Below, piece by piece: positions 7,985 through 16,397 of a stretch of 64,000 nucleotides of DNA. The DNA is from an uncultured Actinomycetes bacterium (GTDB taxonomy: Bacteria; Actinomycetota; Coriobacteriia; Coriobacteriales; Atopobiaceae): NCBI GenBank assembly GCA_900313905.1, contig OMTG01000141.1:1-64000 (forward strand), written 5' to 3'. The position numbers were made by a program, and so were the translations under genes. Below the pieces are notes generated by a model, which made no database searches, had not been told where the DNA came from, and saw nothing but the letters and a program-made list of their open reading frames with translations. Within the stretch, counting starts at the first letter, position 1. Each line of letters begins with the position of its first letter.

Positions 7985-8452
7985 ATGGATAATACACAGA
8001 CCATCACCCCCGAAGGCCGCCAGAAGCTTGTCGAGGAGCTTGCCTATCGTGAGGGCGCCAAGCACGACGAGATCGTCGAGCGCCTGAAGGTCGCACGTGA
8101 CTTCGGCGACCTTTCCGAGAACTCCGAGTTCGATGATGCGAAGGAAGAGGAAGCGAAGAACGCGGCCCGCATCAACGAGATCCGCAACATCCTTGCGACC
8201 GCCCGCATTGTCGATTCCTCGAACGGCCTCGAGGTCTCCATTGGCTGCACCGTGGAGCTCACCGACGCGAAGGGCGAGAAGGTCACCTTCACGATCGTCG
8301 GCACGACCGAGACCGATTCGCTCGAGCACAAGATCTCGAACGAGTCCCCGGCGGGAGCGGCAGTCATCGGCCACGAGGTCGGGGAGAAAGTCTCCTTCTC
8401 TGCGCCTTCCGGCAAGGTGCGCGAGTATACCATCACGAACATCACTCGCTAG
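7985..8452 (+). CDS. greA: Transcription elongation factor GreA
   Basis: A 155-residue factor that rescues backtracked RNA polymerase by stimulating transcript cleavage. The N-terminal coiled coil carries the acidic tip in DLSENSEFDDAKEEE, and the C-terminal FKBP-like domain contains SPAGAAVIGHEVGE. Start is ambiguous: ATG at 7985 has only a weak upstream site (GAGAAAG), and a GTG at 7970 is in frame; the ATG gives the usual length. A strong terminator follows. Confidence 0.93.
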   Translation: MDNTQTITPEGRQKLVEELAYREGAKHDEIVERLKVARDFGDLSENSEFDDAKEEEAKNAARINEIRNILATARIVDSSNGLEVSIGCTVELTDAKGEKVTFTIVGTTETDSLEHKISNESPAGAAVIGHEVGEKVSFSAPSGKVREYTITNITR

Positions 8453-8477
8453 CACGCATCGAAAGAAGCTGTAGTTG

Positions 8478-8517
8478 CGCCCCGACCCCTTGGCCTGTCC
8501 AGGGGACGGGGCGTTTT
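8478..8517 (+). terminator. Intrinsic terminator after greA
   Basis: CGCCCCG-A-CCCC pairs with GGGG-A-CGGGGCG across a 12-nt loop and is followed by TTTT. It lies 24 nt before lysS. Confidence 0.85.
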
Positions 8518-8540
8518 ACGTCGTAAGGAGAGCAACGCCC

Positions 8541-10898
8541 ATGCAAGATGAAGAGGCACGCACGCCTGCCGAGCAGGTCCCCACGCAGGATGAGCGCGCA
8601 CAGCGCCGCCTGCGCCGCAAGGAGCTGATCGAGGCGGGCATCAACCCCTATCCGATCAAGAGCCATGTCACGGCCCACGCCGCAGATATCGAGGAGAAGT
8701 ATGCGGGGCTGGCCAACGGCGAGGACACCACCGATGAGGTGTGCGTCGCAGGCCGTATCCGCGCCCTCAGGAACCAGGGCAAGATCGCCTTCATCGTGCT
8801 CGAGGATGTGTCTGGCCAGATTCAGCTCTTCTGCCGCATCAACACGCTCGGCGATTCCTGGAAGCTCGTAGGCGAGCTCGACCTCGGCGACATCGTCGAG
8901 GCGACAGGATGCGTCGTGCGCACCCGCCGCGGCCAGATCTCTGTCGCGCCGCGCGAGCTGCGCATCCTCTCGAAGAGCCTCCGTCCGCTGCCGGAGAAGT
9001 TCCATGGCCTCACCGACCGCGAGGTCCGCTACCGCCAGCGCTATGTCGACCTCATCATGAACCCGGAGGTCCGCGAGGTCTTCCGCAAGCGCTCGCAGAT
9101 CATCTCGCTCATCCGCCGCTACATGGAGGCGGATGGCTACATCGAGGTCGAGACCCCGATGATGCATGCGATTCTGGGCGGCGCCAACGCGAAGCCCTTC
9201 GTCACGCACTTCAATGCCCTCGACCGCGACTTCTACCTGCGCATCGCGACCGAGCTGCCGCTCAAGCGCCTCATCGTCGGCGGCATGGAGCGCGTCTTCG
9301 AGATTGGCCGCCAGTTCAGGAACGAGGGCATGGACCTCACGCACAATCCTGAGTTCACATCGATGGAGGCCTACTGCGCCTACTCCGACCTCAATGGCAT
9401 GAAGGAGCTCACCGAGGGCCTCTTCAAGGCCATCGCCCGCGAGGTCTGCGGCTGCGAGGAAGGTCACGAGGCAATCACCTACCAGGGCAAGACGATCGAC
9501 ATGTCCGGCACCTGGAGGAGCGTCCCGCTCTCCGAGGTAGCCTCCGAGGTCGTCGGCGAGCACGTCGATATGGACACCCCGATCGAGCACCTGCGCGAGC
9601 TCTGCGAGGCGCACGACATCGAGTGGCAGAAGAACTGGGGCGCCGGCAAGCTCCTCTTCGAGCTCTACGATGAGCTGGGCGAGTCCACGATCGTGGATCC
9701 GACTTTCGTCTGCGACTACCCCGAAGAGGTGAGCCCGCTCTCGAAGCGCAAGGACGACGATCCGCGCCTCACTGACCGCTTCGAGCTTGTCATCGCCGGC
9801 CATGAGTACGCCAATGCCTTCTCCGAGCTGAACGATCCGGTCGACCAGGCCGGCCGCTTCGCCGAGCAGGTCGCTGCCAAGGACTTCGGCGACGACGAGG
9901 CCATGGGCTATGACTACGACTATGTGCGCGCCCTCGAGTACGGCATGCCCCCTGCAGGCGGCATCGGCTACGGCATCGACCGCATGATCATGCTCTTCTG
10001 CGACCAGCCCTCTATCCGCGATGTCCTGCTCTTCCCCCAGATGAAGCCGGAGACGATCACGAAGGAGGACATCGCCTCCCAGCTGCCGGATGCGACCGAC
10101 AACGCTGCCGCCTCCGTCGATGCCCTGGCACAGAATGCCGAGGAAGGCGCCACGGCCGACCGTGAGGCCGAGCGTGCAGAGGAGAAGAAGGACGCGGCTG
10201 AAGAGGAGCCCGAGGATGCTGCCGCAGAGCCTCAGGGTCTTTCCGCAGCAGCCGAGGCTGCCATCTCGGCGGACATGACGGGCGACCTTCAGGCCGGCAT
10301 CAGCCGTGACGAGGCGATGGCGCTTCTCAGGAAGTACAACGACGACACCTTCCACATCGAGCACGGCGAGACCCTCGAGGGCCTCATGCGCCACTTCGCG
10401 GAGACGTATGACCCCGACCATGTGGACTTCTGGGGGCTCGTGGGGCTTCTCCATGACCTCGACTGGGAGAAGTTCCCGAGCGGCGAGAACCATACCGTGA
10501 AGACGGCAGAGCTTCTCGCGGAGGCAGGCGCCACGCCGCAGCTCGCCCATGCGATCATGACGCACAACAGCGACAACAACGGCCAGCTGCCGAAGCCCGA
10601 GCTGAAGATGGAGCGCGTGCTCTTCGCGACCGACGAGCTCTCGGGCCTCATCCAGGCAGCCGCCAAGATGCGCCCGTCGGGCTCTGTCACCGACATGCCG
10701 CTCAAGTCCCTGAAGAAGAAGTTCAAGGACAAGCGCTTCGCTGCCGGCTGCGACCGTGATGTCATGCAGAAGGGCGCCGAGCTGAATGGCGAGGACATGA
10801 ACCAGTGCATGGAGTCGGTCCTCGATGCGATGAAGGCCATCGCTCCTGTCGGCGACATCTATGCGAAGGATCCCGCCAAAGCGGCTCCTGAGGCATAG
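8541..10898 (+). CDS. lysS: Lysyl-tRNA synthetase fused to a C-terminal HD-domain protein
   Basis: A 785-residue protein. Residues 1 to about 515 are a complete class II LysRS: OB-fold anticodon-binding domain, motif 2 QFRNEGMDLTHNPEF, and motif 3 GIGYGIDRM. This part charges tRNA-Lys. Residues about 520-583 are an Ala/Glu-rich linker. From about residue 595 a helical domain begins with HIEHGETLEGLMRHF and contains the HD pair in LLHDLDWE (H638, D639) and later HAIMTHNSDNNG, resembling predicted HD-superfamily hydrolases. Stand-alone LysRS is about 500 residues, so this is a true fusion with no frame break. The start at 8541 follows AAGGAG. Activity of the HD half is unknown. Confidence 0.92.
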   Translation: MQDEEARTPAEQVPTQDERAQRRLRRKELIEAGINPYPIKSHVTAHAADIEEKYAGLANGEDTTDEVCVAGRIRALRNQGKIAFIVLEDVSGQIQLFCRINTLGDSWKLVGELDLGDIVEATGCVVRTRRGQISVAPRELRILSKSLRPLPEKFHGLTDREVRYRQRYVDLIMNPEVREVFRKRSQIISLIRRYMEADGYIEVETPMMHAILGGANAKPFVTHFNALDRDFYLRIATELPLKRLIVGGMERVFEIGRQFRNEGMDLTHNPEFTSMEAYCAYSDLNGMKELTEGLFKAIAREVCGCEEGHEAITYQGKTIDMSGTWRSVPLSEVASEVVGEHVDMDTPIEHLRELCEAHDIEWQKNWGAGKLLFELYDELGESTIVDPTFVCDYPEEVSPLSKRKDDDPRLTDRFELVIAGHEYANAFSELNDPVDQAGRFAEQVAAKDFGDDEAMGYDYDYVRALEYGMPPAGGIGYGIDRMIMLFCDQPSIRDVLLFPQMKPETITKEDIASQLPDATDNAAASVDALAQNAEEGATADREAERAEEKKDAAEEEPEDAAAEPQGLSAAAEAAISADMTGDLQAGISRDEAMALLRKYNDDTFHIEHGETLEGLMRHFAETYDPDHVDFWGLVGLLHDLDWEKFPSGENHTVKTAELLAEAGATPQLAHAIMTHNSDNNGQLPKPELKMERVLFATDELSGLIQAAAKMRPSGSVTDMPLKSLKKKFKDKRFAAGCDRDVMQKGAELNGEDMNQCMESVLDAMKAIAPVGDIYAKDPAKAAPEA

Positions 10899-10923
10899 GA
10901 GCCTTCCACACCAGGGATGCGTG

Positions 10924-10956
10924 CGAGCCTCTGCCCTTGCGGCAGGGGCTCGTTTT
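10924..10956 (+). terminator. Intrinsic terminator after lysS
   Basis: CGAGCCTCTGCC pairs with GGCAGGGGCTCG over a 5-nt loop and is followed by TTTT. Confidence 0.85.
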
Positions 10957-11068
10957 GTGCTGAAAATGCTATGTGCAGACTAGGAATTTCTTGTTACGGC
11001 CCTGCGAACCTATAGCGCAGACGCTTAAGGCTGAAACTTCTGGGGTACAGAATGGACAATCAAACGAC

Positions 11069-11098
11069 GCCCCGCTGAGCTGCATGCGTCGGCGGGGC
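11069..11098 (+). other. Hairpin in the clpC leader
   Basis: GCCCCGC and GCGGGGC pair across a 16-nt loop, 11 nt before the clpC ribosome site (AGGGGG). There is no T-run. No CIRCE, CtsR or HspR box was seen around it. Confidence 0.4.
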
Positions 11099-11126
11099 CA
11101 CATCATCAAGGGGGACCACACCCAAC

Positions 11127-13718
11127 ATGTTCGAGAAATTCACCGACAGAGCCCGCAAGGTCATGTCGCTCGCCCAGGACGAGGCGCGCGGCCTTGACCA
11201 GATGTATGTGGGCACGGAGCATCTGCTCCTCGCTCTCATCAAGGAGGGCGACGGCATTGCCGCGGAGGCGCTGAGGAAGCTCGACGTGACCTACGATGAG
11301 ACGCTCGAGACGGTCAAGGAGATCACGACGAATGACTCCGAGCCCATCGCAGGCGGCCACATCCCGTTCACGCCGCGTGCGAAGCGTGTCCTCGAGAATG
11401 CCTACCGCGAGACCATGACGCACGGGCAGAACTACATCGATACGCAGCACCTCCTCCTCGGCATCGTCTCCGAGGGCAACGGTGTCGCGATGGAGGCGCT
11501 CTCCCGCATGGGAGTCTCCGGCGATGCGGTGCGCAACGCTGTGGACGAGCTCATGAAGGATTCCGCCGAAGACCAGCCGACGCCTGATGCCACGCCTGGC
11601 GTCCGCATCGGGCCCGAGCTCTTCGGGGGCCAGCCCCAGCCGCAGCAGGAAGGGTCGCTCCTCAAGGAATACGGCCGCAACCTCACGCAGCTTGCCGCAG
11701 AGGGCAAGCTCGATCCTGTCATCGGCCGCGACCGCGAGATTGAGCGCGTCATGCAGGTGCTCGCACGCCGCCAGAAGAACAACCCGATGATCCTCGGCGA
11801 TCCGGGCGTCGGCAAGACCGCCATCGCAGAGGGCCTGGCACAGCTCATCAACGCAGGCAATGTGCCTGACATCCTGCGCAACAAGCAGATCTGGACGCTC
11901 GATATCGCAGCGCTCGTCGCAGGCTCCAAGTACCGTGGCGAGTTCGAGGACCGCCTCAAGAAGGTCATCAACGAGGTGGAGGAGTCCAAGCAGGACATCC
12001 TCTTCATCGATGAGATCCATACCCTCATTGGCGCTGGCTCGGCCGAAGGCTCGATCGATGCCGCATCGATCCTGAAGCCGCCCCTGTCCCGTGGCGAGAT
12101 CCAGGTCATCGGCGCCACGACGGTCGACGAGTACCGCAAGCACATCGAGAAGGATTCCGCCTTCGAGCGCCGCTTCCAGCCGGTCTTCGTGGGCGAGCCT
12201 TCGCCTGAGGATACCTTCAAGATCCTCAAGGGCCTCCAGGGCCGCTACGAGAAGCACCATCACGTGCATTACACCGATGATGCGCTCGAGGCTGCGGTCC
12301 AGCTCTCGATCCGCTACATCCAGGACAGGTTCCTGCCGGACAAGGCGATCGATGTGATCGACGAGGCGGGCGCCCGCACGCGCGTCCACAAGATGACGCT
12401 GCCTCCCGAGGTGGCGCAGGTGGACGAGGAGCTTGCCCGCGTGAAGCAGGAGAAGGCCCAGGCGGCGGCAACCCAGGAATACGAGGCGGCAGCCCGCTAC
12501 CGCGACCAGGAGAAGGAGCTCACCGAGAAGCGCCAGCAGCTCGAGGACGAGTGGCATAAGCATCTCGAGGAGCACGTGGTGACGGTCGAGGCAAAGGACA
12601 TCGCCGATGTGGTGAGCGACATCACGGGCGTGCCCGTGTCGAACCTCACCGAGGCCGAGGCTTCGAAGCTCCTGCGCTGCGAGGAGGCGCTGCACCAGCG
12701 CGTCATCGGCCAGGACGAAGCCGTGTCCGCGGTCGCCCGCGCCATCAGGAGGAGCAGGAGCCCGCTCAAGGACCCCCGCCGCCCCGGTGGCTCGTTCATC
12801 TTCCTCGGGCCTTCCGGAGTCGGCAAGACCGAGCTCGCGAAGGCGCTGGCGGAGTTCCTCTTCGGCTCCGAAGACGCCCTGATCAGCTTCGACATGTCCG
12901 AGTTCATGGAGAAGCATGAAGTGGCCAAGCTTGTCGGCGCCCCTCCAGGATATGTGGGCTACGACGAGGGCGGCGAGCTGACGAAGGCCGTGCGCCGTCG
13001 TCCGTACTCTGTCGTGCTCTTCGATGAGATCGAGAAGGCCCATCCCGATGTCTTCAACGTCCTGCTCCAGATCCTGGACGAAGGGCGCCTGACGGATGGC
13101 CAGGGCCGCAAGGTCGACTTCTCCAACACCGTCGTGATCATGACATCGAACATCGGCGCCCGCGACATCGCCCAGACGACGACCTTGGGCTTTGCCGGCG
13201 ACTCCAATGGCCTTTCCGACAAGGAGATCAACTCCCGCGTGATGGGCGAGCTCAAGAAGCTCTTCCGTCCTGAGTTCCTGAACCGCGTCGATGAGGTCGT
13301 GGTCTTCAAGTCGCTCACGGCTCCGCAGCTCCGTGGCATCGTCGACCTCATGATCTCGGACCTGCGCGACCGCCTGATCGCGAACGGCATGTCGATCGAG
13401 CTCACCGATGCCGCACGCGACCTTGTCGCCAAGCGCGGCACGGACAAGATCTACGGAGCCCGTCCGCTGCGCCGTGCCATCCAGACCATGATCGAGGACC
13501 CGCTTGCTGAGGAGCTCCTCCAGGGCAAGTGGCGCTCGGGCGACATCGTGCATGTCGATGCTGACGGCGACGAGCTCACCTTCACGAAGACCACAGGCGA
13601 GATCCCCGAGATGAGCAAGAGGGTCCATATGGACGCCCCCTCTGCCCGCGAGAGCTGGTCTCTGCCTGAGTCCACGTCACAGGGGAGCGCGGGCGGCCTC
13701 GATACGGCAGGAGCCTGA
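11127..13718 (+). CDS. clpC: ATP-dependent Clp protease ATPase subunit ClpC
   Basis: An 863-residue Hsp100 unfoldase that feeds substrates to ClpP. The N-terminal double Clp-N repeat starts [20 protein letters not shown]-1 has Walker A GDPGVGKT (about residue 228) and Walker [10 protein letters not shown]; a UVR-type middle segment ([14 protein letters not shown], about 450-490) marks it as ClpC rather than ClpB; AAA-2 has [12 protein letters not shown] (about 560). The C terminus is extended by about 35 polar residues. The start at 11127 follows AAGGGGGACC. It heads the clpC-disA-ispD-ispF-cysS-rlmB-yacP block. Confidence 0.95.
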   Translation: MFEKFTDRARKVMSLAQDEARGLDQMYVGTEHLLLALIKEGDGIAAEALRKLDVTYDETLETVKEITTNDSEPIAGGHIPFTPRAKRVLENAYRETMTHGQNYIDTQHLLLGIVSEGNGVAMEALSRMGVSGDAVRNAVDELMKDSAEDQPTPDATPGVRIGPELFGGQPQPQQEGSLLKEYGRNLTQLAAEGKLDPVIGRDREIERVMQVLARRQKNNPMILGDPGVGKTAIAEGLAQLINAGNVPDILRNKQIWTLDIAALVAGSKYRGEFEDRLKKVINEVEESKQDILFIDEIHTLIGAGSAEGSIDAASILKPPLSRGEIQVIGATTVDEYRKHIEKDSAFERRFQPVFVGEPSPEDTFKILKGLQGRYEKHHHVHYTDDALEAAVQLSIRYIQDRFLPDKAIDVIDEAGARTRVHKMTLPPEVAQVDEELARVKQEKAQAAATQEYEAAARYRDQEKELTEKRQQLEDEWHKHLEEHVVTVEAKDIADVVSDITGVPVSNLTEAEASKLLRCEEALHQRVIGQDEAVSAVARAIRRSRSPLKDPRRPGGSFIFLGPSGVGKTELAKALAEFLFGSEDALISFDMSEFMEKHEVAKLVGAPPGYVGYDEGGELTKAVRRRPYSVVLFDEIEKAHPDVFNVLLQILDEGRLTDGQGRKVDFSNTVVIMTSNIGARDIAQTTTLGFAGDSNGLSDKEINSRVMGELKKLFRPEFLNRVDEVVVFKSLTAPQLRGIVDLMISDLRDRLIANGMSIELTDAARDLVAKRGTDKIYGARPLRRAIQTMIEDPLAEELLQGKWRSGDIVHVDADGDELTFTKTTGEIPEMSKRVHMDAPSARESWSLPESTSQGSAGGLDTAGA

Positions 13719-13762
13719 GGGGACGCCGGATCGAGCCGGCAGCATGCATAGCCCATAGATGA

Positions 13763-13808
13763 TGAGGCGGACCAAAGCTCAGAGTTCTGGTGCTGACAGT
13801 CCGCCTCA
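13763..13808 (+). other. 10-bp inverted repeat between clpC and disA
   Basis: TGAGGCGGAC (13763-13772) and GTCCGCCTCA (13799-13808) are perfect complements 26 nt apart. It could terminate clpC transcripts, although no T-run follows, or act as an operator, because the right arm fills the spacer of the likely disA promoter. Confidence 0.6.
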
Positions 13809-13820
13809 GTCATATACACT
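13793..13820 (+). promoter_or_regulatory. Probable promoter of disA
   Basis: CTGACA, 16 nt, TACACT. The inverted-repeat arm GTCCGCCTCA occupies most of the spacer. The predicted transcript would start about 50 nt before disA. Confidence 0.5.
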
Positions 13821-13876
13821 GGGAAGGGTGATGGCGGCCAGGATGTGGCCGCAGCCAAGCAAAGGGGTTCTAAGCG

Positions 13877-14980
13877 ATGGATGCCACAGGAAACGAGACA
13901 GGCCTACCTGCGACGGCGCCACAGAAGACGGAGAAGACCCTGGATGAGCGCATCCAGGAAGCGGTGAAGGCGACAGCGCCCGGCACGTCGCTGCGTCTTG
14001 CCCTCGACATGATCATTGCCGGCAATCTCGGCGCCCTGATCTGCGTGGGCGATGTGGACGCCGTGCTGGCAGCGGGCAATGATGGGTTCCCGCTCAATAT
14101 CTCGTTCACGGCGAACCGCCTCTTCGAGCTGTCGAAGATGGATGGCGCCATCGTCGTGGACCGTGGGCTCACCCAGATCTTCAGGGCGAACTTCCACCTC
14201 GATCCCGACCCCTCGCTTCCGACCTCGGAGACGGGCATGCGCCACAGGACCGCAGCACGCATGAGCCTCCTCACGAAGGCAATCGTGATCTCGGTCTCGG
14301 AGCGCCGGCACGTGGTCTCGGTCTTCGTCGATGGCCACCGCTTCCAGCTCAGGACCGTGACGGAGATCATGAGCACGGTGAACCAGCTCCTCGTGACGCT
14401 CCAGAACACCCGCCAGCAGCTCGACCACAGCCTGCTGCGCCTGACGACGCTCGAGCTCGACAACTATGTGACCCTGGGCGACATCACCGAGATCTTCTAC
14501 CAGTTCGAGGTCCTCATGACGGCAGCGGGGCAGCTGCAGAAGTGCATCGACGAGCTTGGCAGCGAAGGCAAGACCGTCGATATGCAGCGCGACGAGTTCG
14601 TGGGCGACATGGACGAGGAATATGACCTCATGATCCGCGACTATGCCCTCGACTCCTCGGAGGAGAACGCGAAGGCCATCCGCGCCAAGTTCCGCGAGAT
14701 GAACAACAAGGACCTGCGCTCCCCGAAGCGGATCGCCTCGATCCTGGGCTACGACGACCGCGGCGAGGACTCGATCATGACACCGCTGGGGCTGAGGACG
14801 CTCTCCCGCGTCTCGGTCGTGCACGAGGGCATGGCAGACAAGATCGTCGACGAGTTCGGGTCGCTGCAGGAACTCATGGACGATATCGAGGAGGATCCGT
14901 CACGCCTCGACGACATCGGCGTGAAGAACCCCTCGATCCTGGCTGACAGCCTCTACCGGATGTGGGGCAAGCGGGCATGA
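13877..14980 (+). CDS. disA: Diadenylate cyclase DisA
   Basis: A 367-residue DNA-integrity scanning protein that condenses two ATP to cyclic di-AMP. The DAC domain shows the catalytic DGA in KMDGAIVVDRG (about residue 88) and RHRTAARMS (about 120). A helical spine follows, and the C-terminal helix-hairpin-helix DNA-binding domain includes LGLRTLSRV and VVHEGMADKIVDEFGSLQELM. Length is normal. AAAGGGG precedes the start. It overlaps ispD by 4 nt, so the isoprenoid genes are probably co-transcribed. Confidence 0.95.
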   Translation: MDATGNETGLPATAPQKTEKTLDERIQEAVKATAPGTSLRLALDMIIAGNLGALICVGDVDAVLAAGNDGFPLNISFTANRLFELSKMDGAIVVDRGLTQIFRANFHLDPDPSLPTSETGMRHRTAARMSLLTKAIVISVSERRHVVSVFVDGHRFQLRTVTEIMSTVNQLLVTLQNTRQQLDHSLLRLTTLELDNYVTLGDITEIFYQFEVLMTAAGQLQKCIDELGSEGKTVDMQRDEFVGDMDEEYDLMIRDYALDSSEENAKAIRAKFREMNNKDLRSPKRIASILGYDDRGEDSIMTPLGLRTLSRVSVVHEGMADKIVDEFGSLQELMDDIEEDPSRLDDIGVKNPSILADSLYRMWGKRA

Positions 14981-15795
14981 ACGGGCTATGCATGGGGCCC
15001 GAGACCGCCACGGGCACCAAGACGAGCTTGATCGACGATGCGATGCCGAGGAAGGACTGTGCTGCCATCATCGTGGCGGCAGGGTCCGGCAGGCGCTTCG
15101 GCGCAAAGGAAGGCAAGCAGTTCGTGAAGCTCTGCGGGCTTCCCATGGTCGCGTGGTCGATCATGGCATTCGACGAGGCGCCCTCGATCGGCCAGATCGT
15201 GCTCGTCTGCCCACCGGGCCGCACGGACGAGATGCGCGAGAAGGTCCTATCCCAGATCGCCGTGACGACGCCGGTCGTGCTCGTCGAGGGCGGTGCCAGC
15301 CGCCAGGAATCGAGCCTCCATGGCATCAAGGCGCAGGATCCGAAGCTTCCCTTCACCGCGATACACGATGGGGCCCGTCCGCTCATAACGACAGCGACCA
15401 TCGAGAATGCCCTCGCCTATGTGCGGTGCAACCGCGGCCTGGCCGGTGCGGTCTGTGCCCATCCGGTCACGGACACCCTGAAGATCGTCGAGAAAGATGC
15501 GATCGTGAGCACGCCCGACCGCTCGCTCTTCTGGGCGGTGCAGACGCCGCAGGTCTTCCGCTACAAGCGCATCCTCATGTACCACGAGGCAGCGGCCTCG
15601 GAAGGCTATGTGGGGACCGACGATGCAAGCCTGGCCGAGCACTATGGCGGCCATGTGCGGTGCGTGCGCTCTCCGCGCAGCAACATCAAGGTCACGCTGC
15701 CGGAGGACATGACCTTGGCAGAAGCCATCCTGGACCAGCGCCTGTGCTCCTGGCAGGAGGAGCGGCGCCACGGCTCGTCGGGGAAGGGAGCATGA
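14977..15795 (+). CDS. ispD: 2-C-methyl-D-erythritol 4-phosphate cytidylyltransferase
   Basis: A 272-residue enzyme of the non-mevalonate isoprenoid pathway that joins CTP and MEP to form CDP-ME. The nucleotide-binding loop reads IIVAAGSGRRFGAKEGKQF, and the HDGARPL and TDT motifs (VTDTLK) are present. The ATG at 14977 overlaps the disA stop as ATGA; an in-frame ATG at 15043 would give a length closer to the family's usual 230 residues, so about 22 extra N-terminal residues are uncertain. About 20 extra residues also extend the C terminus. Confidence 0.93.
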   Translation: MNGLCMGPETATGTKTSLIDDAMPRKDCAAIIVAAGSGRRFGAKEGKQFVKLCGLPMVAWSIMAFDEAPSIGQIVLVCPPGRTDEMREKVLSQIAVTTPVVLVEGGASRQESSLHGIKAQDPKLPFTAIHDGARPLITTATIENALAYVRCNRGLAGAVCAHPVTDTLKIVEKDAIVSTPDRSLFWAVQTPQVFRYKRILMYHEAAASEGYVGTDDASLAEHYGGHVRCVRSPRSNIKVTLPEDMTLAEAILDQRLCSWQEERRHGSSGKGA

Positions 15796-16271
15796 TGCTG
15801 CGGATAGGCCATGGATACGATGTGCACCAGTTCGCAGAAGGGCGCAAGCTCATCCTGGGCGGTGTCGAGATACCGTCTGCCAAGGGGCTTCTGGGCCATT
15901 CGGATGCCGATGTGCTGGCGCATGCCCTGATGGACGCCGTGCTCGGCGCCATGAGGGCGCCCGATATCGGCCAGCTCTTCCCGGACACGGATCCGGCGTA
16001 TGAGGGAGCGGACTCGATGAAGCTCCTGCATGAGGTGGGGAACCTCATGCGCAAGGAGGGCTTCGAGCTCGTCGATGCGGATACCACGATTGCGGCGCAG
16101 GCGCCGAAGCTCGCCCCCTACAAGGACCAGATGCGCTCCTGCATGGCAGAGGCGCTTGGCGTCGCGCCCGACAAGGTCGGCGTCAAGGCGACCACGACCG
16201 AACGTCTCGGATTCGTGGGGCGCAAGGAGGGCATCGCGGCCTGGGCCGTCGTGCTCCTCGAGAAGACCTAG
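15792..16271 (+). CDS. ispF: 2-C-methyl-D-erythritol 2,4-cyclodiphosphate synthase
   Basis: A 159-residue enzyme converting CDP-ME 2-phosphate to the cyclodiphosphate. The metal-binding motif GHGYDVHQF (Asp, His) opens the protein, followed by GLLGHSDADVLAHALMDA and the late motif KATTTERLGFVGR. Two adjacent ATGs exist: 15792 overlaps the ispD stop as ATGA, while 15795 is better spaced from GGAAGG. ispD and ispF are often fused; here they are separate but overlapping. Confidence 0.95.
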   Translation: MMLRIGHGYDVHQFAEGRKLILGGVEIPSAKGLLGHSDADVLAHALMDAVLGAMRAPDIGQLFPDTDPAYEGADSMKLLHEVGNLMRKEGFELVDADTTIAAQAPKLAPYKDQMRSCMAEALGVAPDKVGVKATTTERLGFVGRKEGIAAWAVVLLEKT

Positions 16272-16295
16272 GAACAGGGCGTGCGACCTGCACGC

Positions 16296-16324
16296 TTGTA
16301 TATGGGATTGCCCTTGCCTACAAT
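16296..16324 (+). promoter_or_regulatory. Promoter of cysS
   Basis: TTGTAT, 17 nt, TACAAT, about 75 nt before cysS. The leader then contains a small hairpin, GTGTCC-ggaaca-GGACAC (16346-16363). No T-box sequence is present. Confidence 0.6.
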
Positions 16325-16397
16325 AGCTAGGCACAAGATGCTGGGGTGTCCGGAACAGGACACATCTGCGTGGAACAGCAGCAGAGGAGAAGCACGT

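Noticed and set aside
10957-11126. CIRCE, CtsR or HspR/HAIR boxes upstream of clpC
   Set aside because: No TTAGCACTC-N9-GAGTGCTAA, CtsR heptad repeat or CTTGAGT-N7-ACTCAAG was found; only a GC hairpin and a weak promoter (TTCTTG-N17-TATAGC) are present.
16272-16397. T-box riboswitch before cysS
   Set aside because: There is no TGGNACC antiterminator sequence and no leader terminator; the GTGTCC/GGACAC hairpin alone is not enough.
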